Made by a program: the position numbers and the translations under genes
Shown: positions 37,797 to 51,240 of the stretch, one piece after another
How positions within the stretch are numbered: position 1 is the stretch's first letter
How the letters are laid out: every line of letters begins with the position of its first letter
Source of the DNA: Copromyces sp. CBS 386.78
Taxonomy: Eukaryota > Ascomycota > Sordariomycetes > Sordariales > Sordariaceae
NCBI GenBank assembly: GCA_030685235.1
Contig: MU839098.1
Span: forward strand, 492,868-556,867
DNA length: 64,000 nucleotides
Direction: 5' to 3'
The notes under the pieces: generated by a model
Seen by the model: the letters and a program-made list of their open reading frames with translations, nothing else
What the model was told of the DNA's origin: nothing
The model's database searches: none

Positions 37797-40234
37797 ATGT
37801 GCGGAATCTTCGCTTGCCACAAGTAAGTTTGCGACTCCAAAAGTCTTTGTGGTGTTTTCTCTCTCTTGACCAGTCATCGTCGCATGTGCGGTTTCGCAAC
37901 ACAACTTTTTTGGGGGAAGAGCGGAATCGGAACGGAGGGGCAACAAGCGCATTCCGATAACAATCTGCGACCCCAAATGCCCCGCCAAAGATGGAACGCG
38001 CACCCCTCCATCCACGGTTGACTCGAGCTGCACAAAGAAGCGATGATCGCAAAGACATTGGGAAAAAAGGCCTGTCTTCTTGGGATTGTATAACTAACAT
38101 ATTGTTCTCTCCAATAGCCACCCAGATGTCGCCAAGTTCAAGCCTACGGCTCTGAAGCTTTCCAAGGCGTAAGCGCTTTTTCCCCAACTTCCTTTTCCCG
38201 TTCCGACCGGCGGGCACCGGCATAAAAAAACATAGGAGGAATTGACTCGATTAACATTTTTATCTTATCTCTACAGCATCCGTCACCGTGGTCCTGATTG
38301 GAGTGAGTCTTGTCCCATCCCGATCTTCCCCCTGCCCCTGAGTCATTATTGCAGATAAACAAAGATGCGATAATGCACGCTTGTGCGATGATGATCCCGA
38401 CAGCTATTTGGAGATCACTCGGCTAACAATTGGTCTTTTCTTGAACAGGCGGCAGCGTCACTTGCCACAACACCAGTATGAAAACACTCTATACCGGACC
38501 CGAGAACCCATTGGGGTTGCGAAAATGAGACGAAATTGGCTGACAATATACGCTTTACACAGTTCTCTGCCATGAGCGTCTTTCTATCGTCGGTGTTGAG
38601 TCCGGTGCTCAGCCCCTCACCAACGCCGATGAGAGCATTGCCGTTGCCGCCAACGGCGAGATCTACAACCACCGTCTTGTCCGCAAGCACTTGAAGATCC
38701 CCTACCACTTCAAGACCACCTCAGATTGCGAGGTCATCATTCCTTTGGTGAGTTTGCGCGCTTTGCCAAAGATCGGATGAAAAGTTACTTACACAATGTG
38801 ATTCAGTACCTCGAGCACGGCATCGATGCCCCCAAGTACCTCGATGGCATGTTCTCTTTCGTTCTTTACGACAAGAACCAGGACCGCACGATTGCCGCCC
38901 GCGACCCTATCGGTATCACCACCCTCTACAAGGGCTACAACTCCCAGGAGCCCGGCACCGTCTACTTCGCCTCCGAGCTCAAGTCCCTCCACCCCGTTTG
39001 CGACAAGATCGAGGCTTTCCCTCCCGGCCACGTTTTCGACAGCTTGACTGGCGAGACCACCCGCTACTTCGAGCCCTCGTGGTGGGATGAGAAGAAGTGC
39101 CCCCAGACTCCTCTCGACCTCAAGCTTCTCCGTGAGACTCTTGAGAAGTCCGTCAGGAAACGTCTGATGGCTGAGGTTCCCTACGGTGTCCTTCTTTCCG
39201 GTGGTCTTGATTCTTCTTTGGTTGCTGCTATTGCCCAGAGGGAGTCTCTCCGCCTCAGGAAGCTCGCTGAGGAGCAGGCTGCTAACCAGGAGGTTGACCC
39301 CGAGGCTCAGGACAAGGGTGAGGGTCTGGTCGGTATCGATGATGATAACAAGCTCTCGACCGTCACTTTCCTTCCCCAGCTCAACTCCTTCTCCATCGGT
39401 CTCCCCGGTTCTCCCGACAACAAGGCTGCCCTCGAGGTCGCCAAGTTCCTCGGCACCAAGCACCACGTCATGACCTTCACTATTGAGGACGGTCTCAACG
39501 CGCTCTCCGATGTCATCTACCACCTCGAGACCTACGATGTCACCACCATCCGTGCCTCTACCCCCATGTACCTCCTCTCTCGCAAGATCAAGGCCATGGG
39601 TATCAAGATGGTTCTCTCTGGTGAGGGCTCCGACGAGATCTTTGGTGGTTACCTCTACTTCCACGGCGCTCCCAACAAGGAGGAGTTCCACGAGGAGTGC
39701 GTCCGTCGCGTCAAGAACCTCCACTTGGCCGACTGCCTGCGCGCCAACAAGTCCACCTCTGCTTGGGGTCTTGAGGCCCGCGTGCCCTTCCTCGACAAGG
39801 AGTTCCTCGAGGTTGCTCTCAACATCGATCCCCAGGAGAAGATGATCACCAAGGAGAGGCTCGAGAAGTACATCCTCCGCAAGGCCTTCGACACCAAGGA
39901 CCAGCCCGAGGGTGCCTACCTCCCCGACAACATCCTCTACCGCCAGAAGGAGCAGTTCTCCGATGGTGTCGGATACGGGTGGATCGATGCTCTCAAGGAC
40001 CAGGCCGAGCTCCAAGTCACCGACGAGATGATGAAGAACCCCAAGCCCGAGTGGGGCGACGACATCCCTGATACCAAGGAGGCTTACTGGTACCGCTGCA
40101 TGTTCGACGAGCACTTCCCCCCTTCGTGCGCGTCTACCGTTATGAGGTGGACCCCCAAGTGGGTTAAGCAGACCGACCCCAGTGGCCGTGCCATCTCCAT
40201 CCACCAGGCCAAGTATGACCACGTGGATGAGTAA
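37797..40234 (+). CDS. asn-2: Asparagine synthetase (glutamine-hydrolysing)
   Basis: Makes asparagine from aspartate, ATP and glutamine in the cytosol. Six exons (37797-37822, 38118-38168, 38277-38302, 38449-38475, 38563-38747, 38807-40234) give 580 aa. The class II glutamine amidotransferase half begins with the nucleophile Cys2 (MCGIFACHN) and has the RHRGPD and NGEIYNH motifs once the tiny exons are joined. The synthetase half has the pyrophosphatase loop LSGGLDSSL and [11 protein letters not shown]. An acidic insert ([19 protein letters not shown]) follows the loop. Codon use is strongly C-ending, so the antisense strand is open by accident. The symbol follows Neurospora usage. It lies directly upstream of the porin gene, an order I remember from Neurospora. 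Confidence 0.96.
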
Positions 40235-41248
40235 AGCAAAAGCCAAAAAATAAAAATAATAAAAGGGGAAACCGTGTATAAAAATGGGGTTTTGAAATGT
40301 TTTTGTGCAGCTTGGTCTCGGGTTTACACTGTAGGGCGTTATTATGGGGTCAAAGTAAAAGGATCGCGTATACCTATACTAGCAATCAACCCAGCATAGA
40401 AATGAAAACAAAAAGTGATCAAATACGCATGTGCATAAAATGAAAGAAGAAGTTTGTTTGTTCGTGAACGATGATTACTGACCGTGTGGTTGGGACTGAC
40501 TTACTGTACCTGGTGTTGATTGAGCAAGGCTGCAATAGATGGCAAGTGAAACAATGGAATGGAAGCTAAGACCTAACCAACAGACGGTAACCACGATCTG
40601 AGGCACGATGAAAGGAGGTGATGATTATGCGATAGAGTGATGGAAGATGCTTGCATCCCGTCATGTGCTGTGTGTCGGACGGATGCGAACTTTCTCGGGA
40701 TGGTGACACAGACGGGATGCACTTGCGGCATGAGCGGAGGAATGGGCGGAGGGGCAATGACGCACAGAGAGGTTAGGGTTGAAGGCGCGCATGAACGGGC
40801 TGGTTTCGTCAACGGCGTGGGGTCGCGACGGATGGTGCTGCTTCAGGCTTGTCACTCATGTGAGTCCCTAGCGTGGGTTACCGAGCTGCCAAATGCACAC
40901 GGCGAGAAGGACCAATCACGACGCCGTCAGAGTAATTTCTCGGGACATTGGACCGGGTCTTGGGTCTCTGGTCTTCCCAACATTTCCATTTCCACTTTTT
41001 TGCTAGAGAGCTCTCCCAGACCCGACGCCGACCTCTCAACCCAGTCGCCAGGCTCGCCAGAACCCACCAGAGGCAGCAGCCCCCGTCAGTCGCAGCCGAC
41101 CCGACCCTGCTCCCCGCCGCGCGCAACATAACCGCAAGCACTTTTCTCTCCCGACTCCCGTCTTCCGCTCGCGTTCTTGAACTCCGCAACCTCACTTCTC
41201 CATACACCAACATCATACCCGTATCGCCCTCACACCACATCTTTCACA
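40235..41248. promoter_or_regulatory. Intergenic region upstream of porin
   Basis: About 1 kb between asparagine synthetase and porin, both +. The first part is A-rich 3' flank with AATAAA-like words just after the stop; the last 250 nt are C/T-rich leader before the porin start. No gene was seen; the 40637-41131 ORF is leader sequence. Confidence 0.5.
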
Positions 41249-43041
41249 ATGGCTGTTCCCGCTTTCTCTGATATCGCCAAGTCGGCCAACGACGTAAGCA
41301 AAAATCACGCCTCCCTGTTGCACCGCGCCCGAGCTATGACGGCGACCTGTTCGTTCGATGCTATCGAGAGACGTGTTGTCTGTTTGGCCGGGGGAAATGC
41401 CGCTTCAGCTTTGGAGCTTGGGCATTTCCCCATACCTACACATCCCACTCTCGCGATAGCAAACGAGCATCGTCAACACCAACATCCATGAAGCACCGTC
41501 GTCATCCTCCAACCCCACCATGCTTCATGATTGGGCCCTGGGACCCCATGCACGCACTATAACGTGTCGCTAACCATTGACTTCTATGCGCGCAATATAG
41601 CTCCTCAACAAGGACTTCTACCACCTCTCTGCCGGCACCATTGAGGTCAAGTCCAACACCCCCAACAATGTCGCCTTCAAGGTTACCGGCAAGTCCAGCC
41701 ACGACAAGGCCACCTCCGGTGCTGTACGTTAGCCCTTTCCGCCCTTGGGGATCTCGGCGCAATGCCGCGATAGCATCATTTTGCTGTTGCGCCAAACGCC
41801 CTCCCTTCTCTTATGTTGCGAACAGACCATGCTGACTTGTTTTGACTTATAGCTCGAGGGCAAATTCACCGACAAGCCCAATGGTACATATCTTCTTTCT
41901 CTTGCATCTTCGTCTTCTTATTCTTTTGATGCCCGCTATCCTGGTGGTCCCCTTCCTTCCACCGGACAGCTACCCCCCGCCTATTGCTGTGCCCATCGCT
42001 GTTTCCATGGTTTTGAGAACAAGATACCCAAGAAGGGCATACCTCCCGGCTATTGCATCGTTCACAATCGCACCCATAAAAGCGAAAAGGCCAGGAATCG
42101 ACGTCCCGACGGAAGTTTAGCCGCCAGCGACAACGGTACTGCCAATGTGAAAGCAAAGGAGAGGACTTCAGCGCACGCCCAGCCTCCGGTAAACGTCAAT
42201 ATCTCTCTAAGCGGGATCATGGGTCCTTGGATCCGTGGACGACCCGTCAATTTCAGCTTTTACTATTATCCGTTTTCGAACCACACGACAATGCTAATGT
42301 ACTGGCGAACAACAGGCTTGACCGTCACCCAGACCTGGAACACTGCCAACGCCCTTGAGACCAAGGTCGAGATGGCCGACAACCTCGCCAAGGGTCTTAA
42401 GGCTGAGGGTATCTTCTCCTTCCTCCCCGCCACCAACGCTCGCGGCGCCAAGTTCAACCTCCACTTCAAGCAGAGCAACTTCCACGGCCGTGCTTTCTTC
42501 GACCTCCTCAAGGGCCCCACCGCCAACATCGACGCCATTGTCGGCCACGAGGGTTTCCTCGCTGGTGCCTCCGCCGGCTACGATGTCCAGAAGGCTGCGA
42601 TCACCGGCTACTCCGCCGCCGTCGGCTACCACGCCCCTACCTACAGCGCTGCCATCACCGCTACTGACAACCTGAGCGTCTTCTCCGCTTCTTACTACCA
42701 CAAGGTCAACTCCCAGGTCGAGGCCGGCTCCAAGGCCACCTGGGCCTCCAAGAGCGGTAACACCGTCGGCCTCGAGGTCGCCGCCAAGTACCGCCTTGAC
42801 CCCGTCTCCTTCGTCAAGGTATGTTCCTGCTGTGAAAAACCTGGTTATGGAACGTAAGGATTACTAACCAAGATTTCTTTCAACCCTGCAGGGCAAGATC
42901 AACGACCGTGGTGTCGCTGCCGTTGCCTACAACGTTCTCCTCCGTGAGGGCGTCACCCTTGGTGTTGGTGCCTCTTTCGATACCCAGAAGCTTGACCAGG
43001 CCACCCACAAGGTCGGCACCAGCTTCACCTTCGAGTCTTAG
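41249..43041 (+). CDS. por: Mitochondrial outer-membrane porin (VDAC)
   Basis: Nineteen-stranded beta-barrel channel for metabolites in the mitochondrial outer membrane. Five exons (41249-41293, 41601-41723, 41853-41883, 42316-42818, 42892-43041) give exactly 283 aa, the usual VDAC length. The N-terminal helix (MAVPAFSDIAKSAND), the KVEMADNLAKGLKAE and GHEGFLAGASAGYDV stretches and the C-terminal beta-signal (GTSFTFES) are all present. The sequence is very close to Neurospora porin as I recall it. Introns 1 and 3 are unusually long for this genome (307 and 432 nt). Codon bias is strong, as expected for an abundant protein. Confidence 0.97.
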
Positions 43042-43917
43042 AGTACTCGCAAGGCAGTTAAGACGGAGCAGAAGCGTGTTAGCATTCCTGCGACAAGAAC
43101 ATTCTCAACTGGAATAGATAATCCCCCTTTGCTGGCAACGTGGAGCCTCCCCTTTCAGTAGTGATGTTTTTTTTTTTTCATTATGAAGACAAGTGTGAAG
43201 ATAACGAATGTGGTTGTTGCGCGCCCTGCTTCGTCTGGGTGGCTGACTTGGCAAGAAGATGAGTTTGTTGTGTATACTGGTTTGAGTTACTGTATGTGTA
43301 ACAAAGAGTCATAAAGTTCATGTAGCGTCATTGATGGACATAGTTCGTTAGACTGGGTATGGATGAAACCAAGCGCGATCTTTATAGAGTATAAATACCC
43401 ATAGCGATTTTCAATACGCTCATTCACTTGTTTTCAAGCAATGTCAAAAACTCCAAAGGGTTCTGCAATGAATTGAAGCATCGGGATGGAACTCTAGGTG
43501 TCATCCCTTCATGGGCTTCAGAACAAGTCAAAGAAAACTCGGGCAAAGCTCGGTTTACCATGCTGGCTTTGAGCTATATCGGCGTATGTTTCAAATAGAG
43601 AGATTACGATTATAGAGATACTAAGGATGAGCCGATGCTAATGGTTCGTAGCAGAGTAGTTTCTCAATATGGAACTCACCCCATCATCTTCCCAGAGCTG
43701 AGTGATATACGAATGTATTGTGGTAGTGTACAAAGCCCCTCTCTAACTGTGCAAGTTCTGTTACGCCCAAAGGCTCTAGTTTCTCATGACTTGGAGGCCA
43801 CCACAGTTCTGTTAACCTGTGGTTCTGCAGTTCTCTTACCTTATAGTTTCGCAGTCCTGTTCAACCTGCGACCTATCCATGTATCTATCATCATCACCAT
43901 CACGACCTTCCCATCCA
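43042..43917. other. Intergenic region between convergent genes
   Basis: AT-richer 3' flank of porin (+) and the J-protein (-), with a T run near 43168. Nothing else seen. Confidence 0.55.
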
Positions 43918-45187
43918 TCAAGCAGCCGCAGCTTGCTTCCTACTCCCGCCTCCACCTCCATTGCTCTTCCTACCACCGCCCGTAGTCGTCCACTCCCCAA
44001 ACAACCAATAAGGCCCAAAGCTCGAAACCATCAACACCGCCGTCACCACAAAGAAACTCGTCCAATTCCCCTGCTCAACCTCAGGCATCGCCCTCTTCTT
44101 TCCCCCGTGTGTCTGTGCCTGCTCTTCCTCCTGGCCCTGATGCTGCGGATATTGGTACTGCTGGTGCTGCGCGTCCTGCTGCTTTCTAGCCGCCGCTTGC
44201 CTCCTCGCGTGCGATCGCTTCAAGTTCTCCCACACTTGTTCGTGCGTGCGCGTGTGTTGCTGGCTGTCGAAGTGGGGAGCGGTGGAAGGGTCGAAGGCTT
44301 GGGACCATTCTTTTCGTCCTCCTTGTCCGGGGGCAGTTCCATTGCCGGTGCCGGTCTGGTTGGCGCCGAAGCCTGCGAAACCGCCTTGAGGGTACCCCGT
44401 CTCAGCCGCCCTCTGCTTTTCCCTCTCTCTTTTAGCCTTCGACTCGCCGTACCCTCCTTGTTTAAAAAAGCTAGGCGGAGGCGCGCCTTGGGTTGTGCTG
44501 CGTCGTTTGGAAAGACCGGAAGCGGGGCGGCCGCCGGCTGGGCCGACCGAGGAGGAGTGGTGCGAGCCGTGGGCACGGGCGCGCAGGTGAAGACGGAGGA
44601 CGTCGCGGTCGTAGCGGGCGCGTTTGTCGGAGTGGGAGAGGATGGAGTAGGCTTCGGAGATGCGCATGAAGCGGTGGGCGGAGTGAGGGTCCGAAGGGTT
44701 GTGGTCGGGGTGGTGGGTTTTGGAGAGGTGGTAGAAGGATCTAGGAGGGATGGGAGGTTAGTTCGCGTTGTTTTCACAGGGGAAGCGGATATTGAATGGA
44801 GGTGACGAGGCCGTTGATTCATTTGGAGAGAGTGTATAGTAGATGGGTGATGGACATGTTGAAAGAGGTGGATCGGGAGTGTAAGTGATAAGAAAGTCTG
44901 GTGGAGTTCGCGATAGGGACCTCAAGGAAAGGGCATGTTTACTTTTTGATATCCGCCTGAGTGGCGTCAAAGTGTACGTTCAAGGTTTCATAATGGTTTT
45001 TGTGATGTTCCGGCTCTTGACGGCCGGTTCGTAGAGTATGCGATGTGGTAAAGTTTCGGGAGGCATTGTTCGCGACGTTAACTCTCGCGGTAATCGATGG
45101 TGGAGGAGCAGAAAGCTGGGGACGACGACGAAATTGGCGACCAAGAGGGCGCAGGGCCGCACCGAAAGAGGTGTATTGGACTGGCAT
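43918..45187 (-). CDS. Mitochondrial-type DnaJ (J-domain) protein
   Basis: Hsp70 co-chaperone. Two exons (45187-44943 and 44740-43918; 202-nt intron GTAAAC..CCTAG) give 355 aa. The intron sits inside the J-domain; after splicing the domain reads NHYETLNVHFDATQADIKK-SFYHLSKTHHPD, with the HPD triad at about 92-94. The N-terminus is rich in Arg, Ser and Ala without acids (ALRPLGRQFRRRPQL), typical of a mitochondrial targeting signal. A Gly/Gln-rich middle is followed by one C-terminal membrane helix (SFFVVTAVLMVSSFGPYWLFG) and a basic Gly-rich tail. It probably is a membrane-anchored J-protein of the inner membrane; client and exact orthologue are unknown. Confidence 0.85.
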
Positions 45188-45760
45188 GCCTCATCCCATC
45201 CTCGTTTGGTCTATAGATAATCCTTCATATCATGTCAAACGAAGAAACACCCAGGCGCAATTGACGGTGTCGATGGTGTAGGTGTAGGCAGGTTAGATTT
45301 TGGTTTCAAGCCTGATAAGGAAGTTGGGGTCAGGATCCTTGCCGCAGTGACATAATCTTGAAGGAAGGAAGCTCTGGCCACCACCCGCCCCGTGTCAAGC
45401 ATGTCCCTTCAATTCCATGGGACAGGTTGTTAAGCCTACAATATCCGGATAACGCGGCAAAAAGGCGACCTGGGTCGGGTCGGCTCATGAGGCTGTTGCA
45501 GGTGTCAATTCAAGGGCGCTGGGCGGTTCCACTGAAACCCCGCGTTTGTTCACAGGTTGCGCCCTGTAGCCCTGGATGGATCGCTGTAAGTGGTCAGCCG
45601 TCAATTTTTTGACCATTGGGGCGATAAGCGATATTGTAAGCTTTAGATGGTGGGGTTGAGCTTTGTTGCTTGAAGAACATCAGCTTCCCTTCTTCAACAA
45701 CAAACCCTCCGTCTGTTCTTTCTTGACATCTTTCCGGTCAGGAGACATCAGACAGACAAG
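45188..45760. promoter_or_regulatory. Divergent promoter, J-protein and MetAP2
   Basis: 573 nt between the J-protein (-) and methionine aminopeptidase 2 (+) start codons. No specific sites were recognised. Confidence 0.5.
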
Positions 45761-47225
<1,465 letters not shown>

Positions 47226-48808
47226 AAAAATTAATGGGATATAGCATAGCACAGCATAGGGTTTGACAACAAAAAATGTCTGGGATTTGTTTGGTTCATG
47301 ATTTCTGTCATGTTTGTGTGAATAGATTGTAATATCACGGGTTCATTGTGATGGGTGCGCTCTGATAGGGAGGAAGTGTACGAAAGCTCGAGCCAGAAGC
47401 CCAGGGCGCATCCATCAGCTTCCTGAGTACCGGCAAAAGAGCTTTTGAGGTTTTTGACATCTGGTTCATCAATTGTCAGAGACCTGACGCTGATAGTTTG
47501 GACTCGTCCAGCATATGAGAACTAGTGCCGTCAAAGCAGTGTACGTGCTCAGGTTTCAACAGGGATAGCCGTCGACCCGAACGAACGACCGGAGCGTGTT
47601 GCGGAGCCAAGCCGGTCTCAGAGATCCACTTGTGCTCCGTGCCGGACGATTCAGACCCAGCGATCCACAGGCCGTCCCGTACCGACACGGAGTAATTCTA
47701 CGGCTTTCCGGAATGTCAATCAGCGGCAAAAAGTGACGGAGACGGTAACGGAGGCGGAGTGATCGACATATAGGGATGACGGAGGTATGCCGGGGGCAGT
47801 GAAGGGGGTCTTGGGAGGCGATGCCATCAATTCCTTCTCTGTGACGTCTGCGGCGCTTCCTGCCAAAGGCATGGTTGTGGTCTGTGCTTTTCTCTGATTC
47901 GCAGTGTCCGGCTTGCCCGACCCGAGGTTGGCGATTTCCCTAGTTGTGGTTCATCCTATTGGCTGACTGCACGGATGCGTTGCCACTTTTTGTTCGTTTA
48001 TCACGGACCCGATAAGAATTCGTGAAGTCGGCGGGTGTGGACGGACCACCAAGCGGACTCAGTGGGTCACCGGGCCGCGCGGGGGCGTGCAACGCTGGGG
48101 GGAAAAAAAGGCGTCACATTCAGTTTGGTTCCATTTTGGTAAAAGCCGAAGAATGAGTGTCGTGATGAGAAGCGGAAGGTATTAATAATAAAGGCCGCAA
48201 CCGCTCTTCCTCTGGTCTGTTCCGATCTTGCTGCTTTTGAACTTGAAGTTTCGCAAAGTTTGTTCAGCTCTGATTTCAAACGTCTCTTTTCTATACCTAC
48301 TTACTGCATAGCACTGCGCTTTACCTCTTTCACGCGACCATTTACCACAAACAAAATCTACAACACGCATTTTTTCCGTCCTGAAAACCTTATCGGACGG
48401 GGTCCATTCGGTTCCAGGCCGTTGTTCGGAACGCCGGTTTTCTTTACCCAGTCAGCCAGTTCTAGTCAGCTACAAGTCAACTTTCAGACCCCTGCGAAGA
48501 ACTTTCTGCTGCGCTCCTCCGCTCTCTGCGCGCAGGCATCATCACAAGCCAATCCTTGACCAGCAAAAAGTCCTATTATTGTTGGTCCAAGCGATTTCTT
48601 ACCCACCACCACCACCACCCGACACCCTTTTTTACCTGACCGCTTGCCCGCGTCACCGCAATTGTCGACAATAAAGGATCATCTATCCCTTTCTTGCGGT
48701 CTGCTTTTTTGTCAGCGCGTCGCTTTTGAGTCGATTTTCTTTGTTTAAAAGGGTTCACATCTCGACACCCGATAAAACCCATCACCACCATCACACATAT
48801 TTATCAAA
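47226..48808. promoter_or_regulatory. Intergenic region upstream of PRELI-like gene
   Basis: About 1.6 kb. After the MetAP2 3' flank, the last 550 nt are C/T-rich with a short (CCA)n tract near 48605-48622, in keeping with a long leader for the gene at 48809. No gene was seen. Confidence 0.5.
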
Positions 48809-49405
48809 ATGAAGGTCTTTTCCAACACCGAAACTTTCAATTACTCCTGGGAAGAGGTATCTGCCAACAACTGGCGGAAGTACTGCCCATGGAACGAGAA
48901 GTCCACGCACGTTATCGCCGTCGACACCATCAGCCGCAGCGTCGACCCTGCCACCGGCATCCTGCGCACCGAGCGTCTCATTACCTGCCGTCAGGCCGCT
49001 CCGGAATGGCTCAAGAGCATGATGGGCGGCGGCCTGGACGAGTCGCAAGTGTTTGAGACCTCCTACGTCGACCCCAAGACCAAGACCGTCACCATGGTCT
49101 CCACAAACATTACCTTCAGCAACCTGCTCAACGTCCAGGAGACCGTGGTCTATTCCCCTCTCAGCGCTCACCAGACCAAGTTCCACCAGGAGGCTCAGAT
49201 CACCGCCCTGGCTGGTGGCTGGCAGCGCATCAAGAACAGCATCGAGGACACCCTCGTCAAGAGGTTCCGGGAAAATGCGGCTAAGGGCAAGGAAGGATTC
49301 GAGTCCGTGCTGGCCATGAGCAGGCACGTCTTCGCCGAGGAAAGGGAGAAGGAGAAGATGGGTCTCATCAGGGAGCAGGCGGGTAACATCCGGATGGCTG
49401 CGTAA
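48809..49405 (+). CDS. PRELI/MSF1 (Ups-type) mitochondrial phospholipid-transfer protein
   Basis: Single-exon, 198 aa. The PRELI/MSF1 domain covers about residues 1-175, with the family-typical start MKVFSNTETFNYSWEEV, then AANNWRKYCPWN-like and HVIAVDTISR, ERLITCRQAAPEW and YVDPKTKTVTMVSTNI. Ups1/Ups2/PRELI proteins, together with Mdm35/TRIAP1, carry phosphatidic acid or phosphatidylserine across the intermembrane space for cardiolipin and PE synthesis. It lacks a long C-terminal extension. Whether it is the Ups1 or the Ups2/3 type cannot be settled by eye. Confidence 0.92.
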   Translation: MKVFSNTETFNYSWEEVSANNWRKYCPWNEKSTHVIAVDTISRSVDPATGILRTERLITCRQAAPEWLKSMMGGGLDESQVFETSYVDPKTKTVTMVSTNITFSNLLNVQETVVYSPLSAHQTKFHQEAQITALAGGWQRIKNSIEDTLVKRFRENAAKGKEGFESVLAMSRHVFAEEREKEKMGLIREQAGNIRMAA

Positions 49406-50705
49406 AGTCTCCCTTTGCAATCCGAGACCGCTCTGACATGCATCGTCGGGGCGATTGAGCGACGGCATAACCATCACACATCAACAACCGCATCTACGCC
49501 GGCAGCGCATCACCAAATCGCATGCTCGCTCACGACGCCAAATCACGACGTTAGCCGACACACATCCGTGTCGTACACCACCACCCACGTCAAGCAAACA
49601 CAAAGGTTTTGAGCTGAAAAACTAAAGCTCTCCGGGCAATTCCGCGCCGCGGGCATTGTCTCCGGCTTGGCATGGCAACAAAAGCCAAAGATGCAGTATC
49701 TCGCACACTTCTCTTTCTCTTTTATTTGCGATTGATGGGTTTACACAAAAGGGGTGTCGAAACGGAGTCCGGGGTTTAGCCAAAAAAAGCATAGACTTGG
49801 AGTCAACTTCATTAGACGGCGTTTGGGGGGAAAAGAAGCGATTGCATTGCATTTTTTTTTTCTTTTTTTTCTCTTTTTTACTTCAGCTCTTTCAGATTTC
49901 AGAAATGTGTTATTATGGACTTTGCATTTTTCTTCTCCACTCTCTTGTGTCTTTTATCTCTCCCGCCATCATCCACATCATGTCGAGCAGTGTTTGCACA
50001 GAGGAGTTTCTCGGAGATACCCCCGATTTGTTTTGTTTTTCAGAGTTGTATGGAAGAGAAGTGGGAGTCATCATTTGTCATTGCCGCCTTGGCTCCGGTC
50101 TTCCGAATATGTTCGGTTCGAAGGAAGCGAAGCGAAGAGGGAGGGGTGATAGCCTCCGATGCGATGGCCCAACAACGCGTGCGGGGTAGAAATCTCTTTG
50201 CTGCAACATACCCTGGACGGTTTAGATACATAGAACGGTTTGCGGCGGCGGCGGCGGCTATGGTGGGATGAGAAAAGGGGATGATGAATAGGATAGAGGG
50301 TGATCGGGGAAGAACAAACAGAAGAGCATTTAGAGCGTTTGCTAGATTTTACTCAACTCATTTGAGGTATAGATAAGAGACATCTTACCATTTCTCCGCT
50401 CTTGACATTTGCTGTCCTATTCTTCAACGGTCGGGACTGATGTTCGTCTCGTAATCCTCAATGACTTTCCGCGATGAACACTTGCTGGACTTGCGTTCGG
50501 TTGACAGTCATCTAACCTAGCACTCACACCAGACGAACTGCCATCTCATCTCAAATCTTCAACCACTTCAACCAGCTAACTAGCGCCGCACAACACAATA
50601 AAGCAACCATAAACACAAAAAAAAAAGGGTATCATTAATCACCGACTATCTCTCCTCCTCACTCTTTCCTCTCCCCTATTTCCACTCCCACTCATTCTCT
50701 CAAAC
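49406..50705. other. Intergenic region with pyrimidine tract
   Basis: About 1.3 kb of shared 3' flank (PRELI gene + and the gene ending at 50706 -). It includes a T/C-rich tract at about 49853-49880 and a small GGC repeat near 50245. Overlapping ORFs here have no coding character. Confidence 0.5.
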
Positions 50706-51240
50706 CTACTCCCCTTTGCCCTTCAACCTCTCCGCACACCTCCTCTCATACAACCTCAACAACCCCGTCGTATCTTTATCAAACAGATTCTCGCCCGCAT
50801 CTGCCCATATCTTTTGAATCAGCGCCACCGCCTCCTCGTACCGTCGGAAGAAATAAAGCTCCTCCACCGCGTGCAGGATCTCTTGCGCTTCGGGCTTGTT
50901 GATGGTCCTGCTTCCATCTGGGGAGGGAGAGCCGATGGGGAATGGGAGATGGACATGGAACTTTGGGGATTGTCAGTTGCTAACATGGGGGGGTGGGAGA
51001 TGGAGGGATGGGGGGGAGGGGAAGATGTACCTCGCCGTTTTCAACCTTCACTCGGTAGGTTCTTTTCAACTCTTGGAAGGCTTCTTCTGAGAGAGCGGTG
51101 CGGTCGGCTTTGGTGGTTGGTTGCGCACATTCTACGACTTCGGTTTTGGGGTTTGTGGTGGTGGTGGTGGTCGACTCGTCCTCAGAGTCGGAACCTAGGC
51201 CGATGCCTAGGAGGCCGTATTCGAGGGCTTCGGTGGACAT
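50706..51240 (-). CDS. Small TPR-like hypothetical protein
   Basis: Two exons, 51240-51031 and 50960-50706, give 154 aa. The acceptor is the CAAAG at 50961, because the stronger-looking CCCCAG at about 50921 breaks frame; with CAAAG the reading is NGE-FHVHLPFPIGSPSPDGSRTINKPEA. The first 65 residues are acidic and Thr-rich. The second exon encodes two amphipathic helices (EAQEILHAVEELYFFRRYEEAVALIQKIW) resembling a single TPR hairpin, then another helix ending in KGKGE. A Ctf19/ribosome-type partner cannot be guessed. It starts 838 nt from, and is divergent to, the P-loop kinase gene. Confidence 0.7.

Noticed and set aside
38789..40246. Long open frame of 485 codons antisense to asparagine synthetase
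   Set aside because: It mirrors the strongly C-ending codons of the real gene, which remove stops on the other strand. Its composition is Leu/Val/Gly-rich and resembles no family.
50911..50961. CCCCAG acceptor for the TPR-like gene's second exon
   Set aside because: It breaks the frame; the CAAAG acceptor at 50961 keeps it and gives a longer, continuous reading.
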